DNA of 64,000 bases from Ziziphus jujuba (lineage: Eukaryota; Streptophyta; Magnoliopsida; Rosales; Rhamnaceae), in assembly GCF_031755915.1 (NCBI RefSeq), contig NC_083382.1, positions 30,186,001-30,250,000 on the forward strand. The letters run 5' to 3'. Shown one piece after another: positions 11,830-23,118 of the stretch. Made by a program: the position numbers and the translations under genes. Each line of letters starts with the position of its first letter. Position 1 is the first letter of the stretch. Under the pieces are notes generated by a model. That model made no database searches, had not been told where the DNA came from, and worked only from the letters and a program-made list of their open reading frames with translations.

Positions 11830-14800
11830 TTAATTGTAGACTTGTGGGTTCATGAGCTGCCCAACTGAAATATCATGAAAGCACTTGGCAAACGGTGTCC
11901 TCCAAGCAAGAAACTCTTTAGACACACTCTGCATTGTTGGTCGACGCTTTGGGTTAGCCTGTATGCATGCAAATGCAATTGTTGAAACAAGCACAACATC
12001 TTGAATAGTGGACCGACTTCTTGGGGGTGGTAGGCGTTGATCTAGTATTTCAATAAGCAGTAGACTTCGCATGGAAGAGGATGCTAATGATGACAATAGT
12101 TCTTTTGGATGCTTTCCCATAAGCGTTTCAAGTGCCACCACTCCAAAACTATAAACATCGCATTTTCAGTCACAGACAATGTATAGGCAAGCTCTATAAT
12201 TGAAATCAAGAATAAAAATATAAGATAAAATTTAAATGATCTTCTTTGAGTTCTACTCATTTTTTAACAACTTTTTAATATAACAATTAGACTTGATAAA
12301 TCTAAAATGAAAAGATAAAAAAAATATTAAAGAATTTGATAAACAAATTAGACAAAATATAATTGGTTTTACTTCCTTTAAACATTAAAAATAACAAAAT
12401 ATCAAGTACAAGCAAATATAAAAAGAACTACTAATTAGATGCATAAACTTGCCTAGAGCAATATATCCATATGTACCGGCAATTATGGTTTGATTTGATG
12501 AATCCGGATCAAGAAGTTTGGCTGTGCCAAAATCAGAAACGACAGCCTCCAATTCTAAGTTGAGTAAAATGTTGTTGCTGGTTACATCACGATGAACAAT
12601 TGGTGGAGTACAATCATGATACATGTAACACAAGGCATGCACTACGCCTTTTATAATATTTACTCTTTTCCTCCAGTTCAATTCCACAGCCTCTGCATCA
12701 TTGTTCAGGACACAAAACAAGCTTCCTCTTTCAATGTATTCATAAATAAAAAACATGCATCTTTTATGCAAACAAAAACCATGGAGTCTCACAATGTTCC
12801 GATGGCGTACTTCCGTCAATGTTTTGACCTCGTTCATGAAACTCTTCCTCAAATTTGGTTGTTCAATCTCTGAACCATGTAGCCTTTTCAAGGCAACTAC
12901 TTTTCCACCAGGTAGTTGTGCTCTATAGATACTTCCATGACCACCAGTCCCAATGCAACATCTAATGTCAAAGTCCTCCGTTGCTTCTTTGATTTTATGG
13001 TATGCAAGTTTGCCATCATAATTCCAAATGAAAAACATATCTCCATTCTTTACTTTTGTCTCAGAAACTGGTTGACCTTTATTGTTTTTAATTCGACGGG
13101 CATAGAACAAAGCTCCAAGCAATACGAATGATAAGGCAAGCAAAACCGAGATGGGAACGATGGCTGTGATTATGTAAGAGAATTTTTGGTTTTTGTGGTT
13201 TTTTGCTCCAACCCCTTGATTAGTTGGTGGGCTATTTTGAAAGCAAGGACGGATACCTTGGACACTACAGCATAAATCTTGATTGCCGATAAATGCACCC
13301 ATTGGAAAATGATTGGCAAGCTCATGTGGGACTGGACCTTTTAAACGATTGTAGGACAAATTGATTTGAAAGAAGGATATAAGGGAAGAGGGAATACTTC
13401 TGCTGAGATTGTTGTAAGCAAGGTTGAAGGATGTGAAATTTGTCAATTTGCCAAATTGAGAAGGTATTTCTCCACCAAATGAGTTGTAACTAAGGTCCAA
13501 AATACTCGACGCATTAGAAAGGGTACATATCTTGATAGGCATGCTTCCATTGAAGTGGTTATGCGACAAAACAAGATATTCCATGCTCTCAAGACAACCA
13601 CTCGAAGATGGAGCGATTGGAACGGTGAGGTTGTTGAAACTTAGATCCATATATCTCAAATTCTTCAAATTTCTTATTCGCAAGGGCAAGGAACCACTCA
13701 ATTGGTTTTGACTCAGCTACAGGCTTTCCAGTTTGGTTAAATTACAAATAGCTGAAGGAATTGGACCTGTTAAGTTGTTATTCCAAAGAGACAAATAGGT
13801 AAGATTTTTTAGATTTCCAACTTCTTGGGGGATGGATCCAGTGAACATATTAGAAGACAACAACAGAGTTTGAAGGCTGACTAGCTTTCCTATTTCTGAA
13901 GGGATGGATCTGTTCAACTGGTTGTAGGAAAGATACAAACTATTCAAATTGGTTAAATGAAGCAATGTTGAAGGCAATGGTCCAGTGAACATATTGTTAG
14001 CTAACCATAGAGTTTGCAGGTTGACTAGCTTTCCTATGTCTAAAGGGATGGATCCACTAAACTGGTTTGAATTAAGATACAGTGTGGACAAATTAGTTAA
14101 TTGACCCAGAGCTGAAGGTAGTTGGCCGATGAACATATTACCGCTTAGGTCTAGATAAGTAAGGTTTGTTAAATTCCATATTTGTGGAGGGATTGAACCA
14201 TTGATTTGGTTGCCATAAAATGATAAATGAGTTAAATTGATAAGGTGACCCAAAGTTGAAGGGAGTGGTCCATTAAACATGTTCCCATCAAGGTCTAGAC
14301 TTTGAATGTTCCTTAGGTTTCCTAATTCTGGAGGAACTTTACCATTTATTTGATTCCAGCCAAGTGACAGAGTAGTTAGTTTGGTTAATTGGTCCAGAGT
14401 TGATGGGAGTGTTCCATTGAGCTCGTTACTAGACAGGGACAAGGAAACTAACTTATCAAGGCTTGTTAATGAACGAGGCAACTCACCTTTGATTTGGTTG
14501 CTAGAAATATCCAGGTGAGTGAGGTTGAATAAAAGACCAGGTGTTGGAGGCATTCGACCATTGATTTGGTTGGAGCTCAAATTTAAGACACCGAGATTGC
14601 TCAATTTTCCTAATTGAGGAGAAATGGAACCGTTGATATGATTATAAGAAATGTCAAGCCTCAACAACTGGGAGAGGTTTCCAAGTGAAAGAGGTAAATC
14701 ACCTGTAAGATTATTGTTGGAGAGGCTCAGGTACGTGAGCTTTGAAAGCGTACCTATTTCTGGTGGGATGCTCCCAACGAGTCCAGCCTCTGCAAGATCA

Positions 14801-15108
14801 AGATGGACTAAATTTGGGAAAGAAGAGCTGTTAAGAAATCTGCCAAGATTTTTTTGCACCTTGGAATTGTGAAGTAGAGAAATATGAGTAATGCTTCCAA
14901 AGCGATTGCAAGTAACACCAGAGAAGTTGCAAGGAGACGGAGTGCTGGTGTCGAGTGAGTCATGAGTCCACCACCCAGCTTGCAGCAGAGCCTTTGCTTC
15001 TTGCTCCACAGCTACACTTGATACATTGGAGTTAGCCGAATAGCTGCAGAAGAAAGTGGTAGCCAACAAGGCTACTACAACACTGAAAATGGAATTGTAG
15101 TATGCCAT
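11830..15108 (-). pseudogene. RLK-A: MIK2-like LRR receptor kinase, inactivated
   Basis: Exon 1 is 15108-12453, a GC-AG intron spans 12452-12194, and exon 2 is 12193-11830. The product has a signal peptide (first ~25 residues), an LRR N-cap ending CNFSGVTC, about 20 LxxLxLxxN repeats, a membrane segment encoded near 13110-13180, and a kinase with a glycine loop, HRDVTSNN and DFG. Family members are plasma-membrane receptors for peptides or cell-wall cues. Lesions: an in-frame TAG at 13717-13719 inside the LRRs; Pro to Leu in the GTYGYIAP segment; Gly to His in the glycine loop (GTGGHGS); and loss of one T from the run at 12163-12166 (four instead of five in RLK-C), which shifts exon 2 just before CDVYSF. 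A TATA-like AAATATAAAG lies ~55 bp upstream of the ATG (15161-15170). Confidence 0.9.
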
Positions 15109-16349
15109 GGTTATGGTAGAGTTTATAACTGATGGAGATAATTCAAAGCAGTTACGAAGCCTTTATATTTGGGCTCTTACGCCTTTAGTTTTCTGCTATG
15201 AGAGTAAATTATTATGGCAATAGAAATACAAGACATAGAGGAAGACTCTTAATGCGTTCTTCTCGTACGTACGTAGACTTGGACAATCAATGGTATTGCA
15301 CTTTTAAAAAAAAGAAAGTGTTTTGCATGGCTATCAAGTCATTTAGAAATGCATTCTCTGAGGCCCAGTAACCCTTTCTTCGAAGTCTGCTTCAGCAGGC
15401 ACCTACCCTTCTAAACCTGATTGTATTTGCATATACATTCATGGAGTACTAAAGCTCTCAACTTTTTCTTCTTTTATTTATTTATTTATTTTTTTTTTTA
15501 ACCTTTTTGGGGTAGAAAAAGTTGTCGCTTTTTATTTTTAATTTCTTTTTACGCGGTTTTACAATTTTGTTTACTTTGGAAGTCCACCATGCTTTATACT
15601 CCTTCGCGTTCTGTTTGATTTTCTTTAATTTTAATTTTAATCACTTTTACTGACGGTCTTAAAATTGGTTTCAAACTTTGCCAAAAAGCATGTGTGTTCT
15701 GCGTGGTGTTTAATTTTTCTCCAATTTTGTGGGCCTGCACCCAATTACTCTTTCTCCGAAACTTCTGTTTGCTTCATAGGACGTCTCTCCCTTCTAGCTA
15801 CTACTTTCATGGAAATTCTCAAGTTTTGTGGTTTGGGGGAAAAATCTTTTTCATAAGTAATCAAATAATATCTCTGCGTATGAAGAAAGTTGATAAACTT
15901 GTAATTTTTCTTCAATTGTTTAGAAACAGTTTGATTACATAATCAAGCATCCATATGCAATACTAATAACACCAAAGAGATAATAATTATTTTTCTAGCT
16001 ATATTATACATGGGTGGGTGTCACAAACCTTGACAGAGTGAAGAAACTAAGGCAACTGGAACAGAAATTTTTCAACCCCTATAGCTAGTTAAGGCATCGA
16101 GAGGGACTAGAAATCAAGATGACACTTTAAATGAAATACCAAAAATTCATTGCTTAGAGAAGACCAAGAAAAAAGAAACAGGACAAAATACAGAGCAATT
16201 AAAGGTTGGAGGGAGAAAGAATTCCAACCATAAATTAGACAATTCACCGCCATGATAAGTAATCGGTGGATCTACCTTGTCCATGTTTTATTTATTGCTC
16301 TGAAACCATTTTACACAAACTCCAACTACAAAGATCACATTATTGTCCT
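15109..16349. other. RLK-A upstream region; duplicated block shared with 25640-33060
   Basis: I see no gene here. From about 15580 on, the sequence matches 26320-27020 and then 32800-32970, for example the phrase around GTGGTTTCCAACTTTGC. Copy 2 is split by a copia element. The block extends left into the first codons of the RLK and right into the mutarotase 3' end. Confidence 0.75.
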
Positions 16350-16403
16350 TTATGCAGGTGGGGATTTGGTTGAAAACCTAAACACCATTTGATGACTGTA
16401 AGG
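16350..16403 (-). pseudogene. Galactose mutarotase C-terminal fragment
   Basis: Leftward reading gives PYSHQMVFRFSTKSPPA and a TAA stop at 16350-16352. This is nearly the same as the tail of the larger mutarotase pseudogene (32975-33030). Homology stops at about 16403 and nothing upstream resembles the rest of the enzyme. Confidence 0.75.
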
Positions 16404-16412
16404 CTTTGAAGC

Positions 16413-16895
16413 AGAGTCTCTTTGAGCCAATTACTCTGTCTTTGAAGTTTCATTCATGCAAGAGCAAGCTAGCTATGATCTCTGGAAAGAATTGAGTCTT
16501 ACATATAGACCCTTTACTCTCTCTAGTTTAATTAACTAATTCATGGCGTGTGTATTTTCATTTATGTGCCTACCATTGCTCGGAAGTTTTATTCATGGAA
16601 CAGCTCCTGTCTAATTTTCTGGAAAAATGAGTCAATGTGTACAAAAGTCAAGTCTATGTGCAATATTTGCTCTTGGTGCCCAATTTCTCTCTTTGAAGCT
16701 TCCTTTGTTTGACTAACCTTGATGGATGTGTAATAAAGCTGTCCACTTTGTGGAAATTTTGAGACATTGTATGGGCCCGCCCGATTATTCTCTCCTTAAT
16801 TTACGGAAAAACAATAAAGCTGTCAGCTTTTGTGGATGTTGTCCTTTTATGTGATTGTGAACACTTTTCTTTTTTTGCTGAAAATTGTGAAACCA
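16413..16895. other. Intergenic with a diverged repeated motif
   Basis: No gene seen. A loose motif of the form CCAATTACTCTNTCTNNGAAG recurs at about 16428 and 16680, and also at 15365, 15735 and 63735. This suggests old tandem duplication of RLK upstream DNA. Confidence 0.4.
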
Positions 16896-16984
16896 CTTTT
16901 TTTTTTTTTTTTGCTGAAGCTGAGATTCGATTAGAATCCAAAAAGAGAAGGCTGGCAAAAAACCAAGACCCCAATTCAGGGAGC

Positions 16985-17460
16985 TACCCTAACATCGCTA
17001 TCCTGAATCAAAAACAAAGCAATAGAAGATGGCAGGGAGCTGAGGTTGACCTCCCCATAGTACCTCTGTTGTTTTGCCCATTGACCTACTACATGAGCAG
17101 CTCTATTAGCCACTCTATGAGACCAAACAAAAGTCACAAACAAGGGAATAAAAAGAAAAATAGAGTTTGCAATATGTTTAGCTTTCCAATGGATATGTTT
17201 CGTATCTTTGATAGTTAAACTCTCAGTCAGAGAGAGAGCATCAGATTCTATGTGAACTTGACTCCATCCGAATATGAAGCCACCTGTAAGGCCTTCAATA
17301 TGGCTTCCATTTCCGCCACCTCTGAAATATTGATATCAGACTTGAAAGTTCGAAGGAGTAAAATTTCTTTTTTGTCATTCCGAGCTATCATAGCTAAGCT
17401 GCTGCCATATGAGCTAACCGCTGCATCACTGATGATTTTAATAACTCCAAGCTTGCCTAT
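16985..17460 (-). pseudogene. LINE RNase H-like (RVT_3) domain, frameshifted
   Basis: The peptide starts IGKLGVIKIISDAAVSSYG and runs through an SEVAEMEAILKALQ helix. It then continues in another frame as VHIESDALSLTE and ends near RVANRAAHVVGQWAKQ. This Asp-Glu-Asp-His layout fits RNase H domains of plant LINEs. A frameshift lies near 17260. The upstream part of the same reading frame resumes at 23620, beyond the inserted element. Confidence 0.75.
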
Positions 17461-17961
17461 TGTCACGGTTGGGGCATTTCATCAAATACTTGGTGAGCAT
17501 TCTCTCCATTTTGGGCCTTATAATCCATTTTGGGCCTTACAATGGGCCAAGCACCTAGAGTAGTGTAGAATTCTCTAGAACATTATGGAGAACTCTAGGT
17601 CAAGCCATGTACATATCCATTTCTAGATGTTTCTTTAGATATTTTTGTAAAGGAGGTGGGAAGGATCTAGACACCCATTCTCCACCGTAGGATTGAAGCA
17701 ATTATAGCCGTAGGATTAGACTTTGTATGCCTATAAATAGGTGGAGGTCTCATTTGGCCAAACCATCCAAGAATCCAAGCTACTCTTGTAAAGCTCTCTC
17801 TTAAGCAATATACTTTCATTCTCCCAAACTCTCTTTGTGCTCTAGCTTTCTTTGCTTAGCTCTCTCTTTTAGTGGGCAAAAGGCTTACTTAGTTGCAACA
17901 AAGGGTCGGAATAGCAACTAAGGCCACACGGCTTGAAGGGTAAACAAACAAGTCCGTGACA
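17461..17961 (+). repeat. Chromovirus LTR 1
   Basis: TGTCACGG...CCGTGACA, 501 bp. TATA box TATAAATA at 17732-17739. Differs from the other two by T at 17487. Confidence 0.95.
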
Positions 17962-18004
17962 AGTGGTATCAGAGCCCAAGGTTAAAGCTAGCATCTAGAG
18001 CAAC

Positions 18005-20278
18005 ATGTCTTCATCAGAGGTTGTGGTTGAAGAAGCAAGGGGAATGGAGGTCATCCCCGAAGCTGCAAGGAAGGGACGTGGGCGTTCAAAGTCGAAGGAC
18101 GTTCTCACCGCCATGGAGACCAAGGTGGTCAAGATGGAGTTGGCTGTTGCCGATATGTTGGAGCGGCTTGATCAGGTGGAGCAAGGCATGGAGGAGCTCG
18201 ATGGTCGTGTGGGTGACCAAGTGGGAGAGCTTAGAGGTACCATGCAATACACCAACGAGGCCAACACCGAGGCGTGGCGTCATGAAAGCCAAGCTTTCCA
18301 AACAAAGGTAATTGAAACCTTGTCCCTTATGCAAGCTCAATTAGATGAGTTTAAGAAGAGTTTAGAGGAGACACGTGACGATTGGGCGTTATGCAAGAGA
18401 GCTGCAACTAGTGGCACCGTCACTACCCAACAAATAGTCTCTACTCCAAGGGTAGATGCTCCCAAGCCCAAGGAGTTTAGTGGGAGAAGGGATGCAAAGG
18501 AGCTGGACAACTACATGTGGCACATGGAACGGTACTTCGAGGCCTTGGATTTCCAAGACGAGAAGCAAAAGGTAAACACCGCTACCCTCTATCTTACTAA
18601 TCTTGCAGCGGTATGGTGGCGTAGAAAGCATGAAGAAATGAAGAAAGGCATATGCGCCATCAATTCTTGGGAAGATTTAAAGAGCGAATTGAAGAAACAA
18701 TTCTATCCCGAGAATGTGGCGAATGAAGCTAGGAAACGCATGAAGGAGTTGAAGCACCAACGATCCATCCGTGAATATGTGGAGCAATTCTCTGGGTTAA
18801 TGCTCCAAATTCCCAACATAAGTGAGGAGGACCTCCTTTTCAACTTCATGGATGGGTTGCAACTGTGGGCATGCCAAGAGCTTCAACGAAGGGGAGTACA
18901 AGATATTTCCACTGCCCTCACTACGGCCGAAACGCTTATCGAATATAGGCAAGGTGAGTCTTCCAACTCTAAGCCTAAGAATAATTATATTAAAGGTGGG
19001 GGAGCCAAGTTCCATAAAACTCCCCAAAGTAAGGAGTTCCCAAGAAGGCCACCACTACCTAACAAAGATTGGAAGAAACGAGGCAAGCCCGAATTCAAGC
19101 CAAAGGAAAATTGCTTCTTATGTGATGGTCCCCATTGGGCTAGAGATTGTCCGAAGAGGAAGTCCTTAAGTGCCATGCTCGAAGAGAGGGAAACTCACGA
19201 GCACACACAAATGGGTTGTCTACAACTCCTCAACTCACTGAAGGCAAGTCCAATCCCAACCAACAATACGAAGAACAACTCCCTAATGTACGTGGCGGCA
19301 CGTATCAACGGGAAAGATGCCCAAGTCATGATAGACACCGGCGCATCTCACAACTTCGTAAGGAAGGAGGAGGCCATGAGGCTTGGCCTCAAACTCGACA
19401 AAGGTCAAGGGTGGTTGAAAACTGTGAATGCGGAGGCTAAACCACTAGATAGCATGGCCCGTAACGTGGAGTTGCACCTTGGCACTTGGCAAGGTAACGT
19501 AGACTTCTCCATTGCTCTACGGCACTTTGTGAGTGCCAATCAACATGATTGGGCAAAACTGGTAGATGTTGCCCAATTCTCCTACAACTTGCAAAGGAGC
19601 GAGTCCACCAATCGAAGTCCGTTCGAGTTAGCCACGGGGCAACAACCACTCACTCCACAAACACTCGTTACCAAATATGGAGGAAGGAGTCCTGCCGCAT
19701 TCAAGGTTGCCAAAAGTTGGCATGAACAAGTGGACTTAGTAAGGTCGTACCTTCATAAGGCCACCAAGAAAATGAAGAAGTGGGCGGATGCCAAAAGAAG
19801 GCACGTGGAGTATCAAGTGGGAGACTTGGTGTTCATCAAAATCCTTTCATCCCAACACAAGTCTACCCGAGGGCTACACAAAGGCCTTGTTCGCCGATAC
19901 GAGGGACCATTTCCAATCGTCAAGAAGGTGGGCAAGGTATCTTATAAGGTGGAGTTACCTCCTACACTCAAACTTCACCCGGTCTTCCATGTAAGTTGTC
20001 TGAAACCATACTACAAGGATGAGGAAGACCAAACAAGAGGGGAGTCCAAGCGAGCACCAATAGGGGTCTACAACACTTATGACAAGGATGTGGAGAGCAT
20101 CTTAGCTGATCGAGTAGTTCGTGGAAGGGACAACCATCCGAGTCATGAGTACTTGGTGAAATGGAAGGGACTTCCCGATAGCGAAGCAAGTTGGGAACCT
20201 GCTACCGCGCTTTGGCAATTTGAAGATCACATCAAGAGGTTCCATGAAGCAAGCTCGACGAGGACGTCGACGGCATAG
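18005..20278 (+). CDS. Gag-protease-integrase C-terminus-chromodomain fusion, unit 1
   Basis: 757 codons from an ATG 43 bp after the primer-binding site to TAG. The order is: N-terminal coiled coil (~30-130); retrotransposon gag (~170-310); zinc knuckle with CFLCDGPHWARDC at 370-382 (one residue shorter than the classic CCHC spacing); aspartic protease with catalytic DTGAS at ~444; an abrupt junction near residue 503 (base ~19516); integrase C-terminal part beginning RHFVSANQHDWAKL; and a chromodomain at ~697-750 with YLVKWKG and ASWEP. Reverse transcriptase, RNase H and the integrase D,D,E core are missing, yet the frame is unbroken. Gag should form particles and the chromodomain should bind modified histone tails. 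Movement would need enzymes from an intact relative. Fusion function is inference. Confidence 0.9.
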   Translation: MSSSEVVVEEARGMEVIPEAARKGRGRSKSKDVLTAMETKVVKMELAVADMLERLDQVEQGMEELDGRVGDQVGELRGTMQYTNEANTEAWRHESQAFQTKVIETLSLMQAQLDEFKKSLEETRDDWALCKRAATSGTVTTQQIVSTPRVDAPKPKEFSGRRDAKELDNYMWHMERYFEALDFQDEKQKVNTATLYLTNLAAVWWRRKHEEMKKGICAINSWEDLKSELKKQFYPENVANEARKRMKELKHQRSIREYVEQFSGLMLQIPNISEEDLLFNFMDGLQLWACQELQRRGVQDISTALTTAETLIEYRQGESSNSKPKNNYIKGGGAKFHKTPQSKEFPRRPPLPNKDWKKRGKPEFKPKENCFLCDGPHWARDCPKRKSLSAMLEERETHEHTQMGCLQLLNSLKASPIPTNNTKNNSLMYVAARINGKDAQVMIDTGASHNFVRKEEAMRLGLKLDKGQGWLKTVNAEAKPLDSMARNVELHLGTWQGNVDFSIALRHFVSANQHDWAKLVDVAQFSYNLQRSESTNRSPFELATGQQPLTPQTLVTKYGGRSPAAFKVAKSWHEQVDLVRSYLHKATKKMKKWADAKRRHVEYQVGDLVFIKILSSQHKSTRGLHKGLVRRYEGPFPIVKKVGKVSYKVELPPTLKLHPVFHVSCLKPYYKDEEDQTRGESKRAPIGVYNTYDKDVESILADRVVRGRDNHPSHEYLVKWKGLPDSEASWEPATALWQFEDHIKRFHEASSTRTSTA

Positions 20279-20289
20279 GTGGGGGAGAA

Positions 20290-20790
20290 TGTCACGGTTG
20301 GGGCATTTCATCAAACACTTGGTGAGCATTCTCTCCATTTTGGGCCTTATAATCCATTTTGGGCCTTACAATGGGCCAAGCACCTAGAGTAGTGTAGAAT
20401 TCTCTAGAACATTATGGAGAACTCTAGGTCAAGCCATGTACATATCCATTTCTAGATGTTTCTTTAGATATTTTTGTAAAGGAGGTGGGAAGGATCTAGA
20501 CACCCATTCTCCACCGTATGATTGAAGCAATTATAGCCGTAGGATTAGACTTTGTATGCCTATAAATAGGTGGAGGTCTCATTTGGCCAAACCATCCAAG
20601 AATCCAAGCTACTCTTGTAAAGCTCTCTCTTAAGCAATATACTTTCATTCTCCCAAACTCTCTTTGTGCTCTAGCTTTCTTTGCTTAGCTCTCTCTTTTA
20701 GTGGGCAAAAGGCTTACTTAGTTGCAACAAAGGGTCGGAATAGCAACTAAGGCCACACGGCTTGAAGGGTAAACAAACAAGTCCGTGACA
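20290..20790 (+). repeat. Chromovirus LTR 2 (shared middle LTR)
   Basis: 501 bp. Private T at 20519 (G in the other two). Confidence 0.95.
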
Positions 20791-20833
20791 AGTGGTATCA
20801 GAGCCCAAGGTTAAAGCTAGCATCTAGAGCAAC

Positions 20834-23107
20834 ATGTCTTCATCAGAGGTTGTGGTTGAAGAAGCAAGGGGAATGGAGGTCATCCCCGAAGCTGCAAGGA
20901 AGGGACGTGGGCGTTCAAAGTCGAAGGACGTTCTCACCGCCATGGAGACCAAGGTGGTCAAGATGGAGTTGGCTGTTGCCGATATGTTGGAGCGGCTTGA
21001 TCAGGTGGAGCAAGGCATGGAGGAGCTCGATGGTCGTGTGGGTGACCAAGTGGGAGAGCTTAGAGGTACCATGCAATACACCAACGAGGCCAACACCGAG
21101 GCGTGGCGTCATGAAAGCCAAGCTTTCCAAACAAAGGTAATTGAAACCTTGTCCCTTATGCAAGCTCAATTAGATGAGTTTAAGAAGAGTTTAGAGGAGA
21201 CACGTGACGATTGGGCGTTATGCAAGAGAGCTGCAACTAGTGGCACCGTCACTACCCAACAAATAGTCTCTACTCCAAGGGTAGATGCTCCCAAGCCCAA
21301 GGAGTTTAGTGGGAGAAGGGATGCAAAGGAGCTGGACAACTACATGTGGCACATGGAACGGTACTTCGAGGCCTTGGATTTCCAAGACGAGAAGCAAAAG
21401 GTAAACACCGCTACCCTCTATCTTACTAATCTTGCAGCGGTATGGTGGCGTAGAAAGCATGAAGAAATGAAGAAAGGCATATGCGCCATCAATTCTTGGG
21501 AAGATTTAAAGAGCGAATTGAAGAAACAATTCTATCCCGAGAATGTGGCGAATGAAGCTAGGAAACGCATGAAGGAGTTGAAGCACCAACGATCCATCCG
21601 TGAATATGTGGAGCAATTCTCTGGGTTAATGCTCCAAATTCCCAACATAAGTGAGGAGGACCTCCTTTTCAACTTCATGGATGGGTTGCAACTGTGGGCA
21701 TGCCAAGAGCTTCAACGAAGGGGAGTACAAGATATTTCCACTGCCCTCACTACGGCCGAAACGCTTATCGAATATAGGCAAGGTGAGTCTTCCAACTCTA
21801 AGCCTAAGAATAATTATATTAAAGGTGGGGGAGCCAAGTTCCATAAAACTCCCCAAAGTAAGGAGTTCCCAAGAAGGCCACCACTACCTAACAAAGATTG
21901 GAAGAAACGAGGCAAGCCCGAATTCAAGCCAAAGGAAAATTGCTTCTTATGTGATGGTCCCCATTGGGCTAGAGATTGTCCGAAGAGGAAGTCCTTAAGT
22001 GCCATGCTCGAAGAGAGGGAAACTCACGAGCACACACAAATGGGTTGTCTACAACTCCTCAACTCACTGAAGGCAAGTCCAATCCCAACCAACAATACGA
22101 AGAACAACTCCCTAATGTACGTGGCGGCACGTATCAACGGGAAAGATGCCCAAGTCATGATAGACACCGGCGCATCTCACAACTTCGTAAGGAAGGAGGA
22201 GGCCATGAGGCTTGGCCTCAAACTCGACAAAGGTCAAGGGTGGTTGAAAACTGTGAATGCGGAGGCTAAACCACTAGATAGCATGGCCCGTAACGTGGAG
22301 TTGCACCTTGGCACTTGGCAAGGTAACGTAGACTTCTCCATTGCTCTACGGCACTTTGTGAGTGCCAATCAACATGATTGGGCAAAACTGGTAGATGTTG
22401 CCCAATTCTCCTACAACTTGCAAAGGAGCGAGTCCACCAATCGAAGTCCGTTCGAGTTAGCCACGGGGCAACAACCACTCACTCCACAAACACTCGTTAC
22501 CAAATATGGAGGAAGGAGTCCTGCCGCATTCAAGGTTGCCAAAAGTTGGCATGAACAAGTGGACTTAGTAAGGTCGTACCTTCATAAGGCCACCAAGAAA
22601 ATGAAGAAGTGGGCGGATGCCAAAAGAAGGCACGTGGAGTATCAAGTGGGAGACTTGGTGTTCATCAAAATCCTTTCATCCCAACACAAGTCTACCCGAG
22701 GGCTACACAAAGGCCTTGTTCGCCGATACGAGGGACCATTTCCAATCGTCAAGAAGGTGGGCAAGGTATCTTATAAGGTGGAGTTACCTCCTACACTCAA
22801 ACTTCACCCGGTCTTCCATGTAAGTTGTCTGAAACCATACTACAAGGATGAGGAAGACCAAACAAGAGGGGAGTCCAAGCGAGCACCAATAGGGGTCTAC
22901 AACACTTATGACAAGGATGTGGAGAGCATCTTAGCTGATCGAGTAGTTCGTGGAAGGGACAACCATCCGAGTCATGAGTACTTGGTGAAATGGAAGGGAC
23001 TTCCCGATAGCGAAGCAAGTTGGGAACCTGCTACCGCGCTTTGGCAATTTGAAGATCACATCAAGAGGTTCCATGAAGCAAGCTCGACGAGGACGTCGAC
23101 GGCATAG
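20834..23107 (+). CDS. Gag-protease-integrase C-terminus-chromodomain fusion, unit 2
   Basis: A second copy of the 757-codon frame, 2829 bp downstream of the first. It has the same predicted protein and the same internal junction (near base 22345). The open frame in both copies says the duplication is recent. It is less likely to mean independent selection on each copy. Confidence 0.9.
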   Translation: MSSSEVVVEEARGMEVIPEAARKGRGRSKSKDVLTAMETKVVKMELAVADMLERLDQVEQGMEELDGRVGDQVGELRGTMQYTNEANTEAWRHESQAFQTKVIETLSLMQAQLDEFKKSLEETRDDWALCKRAATSGTVTTQQIVSTPRVDAPKPKEFSGRRDAKELDNYMWHMERYFEALDFQDEKQKVNTATLYLTNLAAVWWRRKHEEMKKGICAINSWEDLKSELKKQFYPENVANEARKRMKELKHQRSIREYVEQFSGLMLQIPNISEEDLLFNFMDGLQLWACQELQRRGVQDISTALTTAETLIEYRQGESSNSKPKNNYIKGGGAKFHKTPQSKEFPRRPPLPNKDWKKRGKPEFKPKENCFLCDGPHWARDCPKRKSLSAMLEERETHEHTQMGCLQLLNSLKASPIPTNNTKNNSLMYVAARINGKDAQVMIDTGASHNFVRKEEAMRLGLKLDKGQGWLKTVNAEAKPLDSMARNVELHLGTWQGNVDFSIALRHFVSANQHDWAKLVDVAQFSYNLQRSESTNRSPFELATGQQPLTPQTLVTKYGGRSPAAFKVAKSWHEQVDLVRSYLHKATKKMKKWADAKRRHVEYQVGDLVFIKILSSQHKSTRGLHKGLVRRYEGPFPIVKKVGKVSYKVELPPTLKLHPVFHVSCLKPYYKDEEDQTRGESKRAPIGVYNTYDKDVESILADRVVRGRDNHPSHEYLVKWKGLPDSEASWEPATALWQFEDHIKRFHEASSTRTSTA

Positions 23108-23118
23108 GTGGGGGAGAA

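Noticed and set aside
17962..17980. tRNA-like TGGTATCAGAGCC sequences after LTRs
   Set aside because: These are primer-binding sites complementary to initiator tRNA. No cloverleaf surrounds them.
20093..20255. Chromodomain as part of a host chromatin gene
   Set aside because: It is the last part of the gag-containing frame and is bounded by LTRs, a primer-binding site and a purine tract.
17962..23118. Tandem array as a pure assembly duplication
   Set aside because: Each of the three LTRs has its own private base, which a simple duplicated contig would not give. Long reads are still the decisive test.
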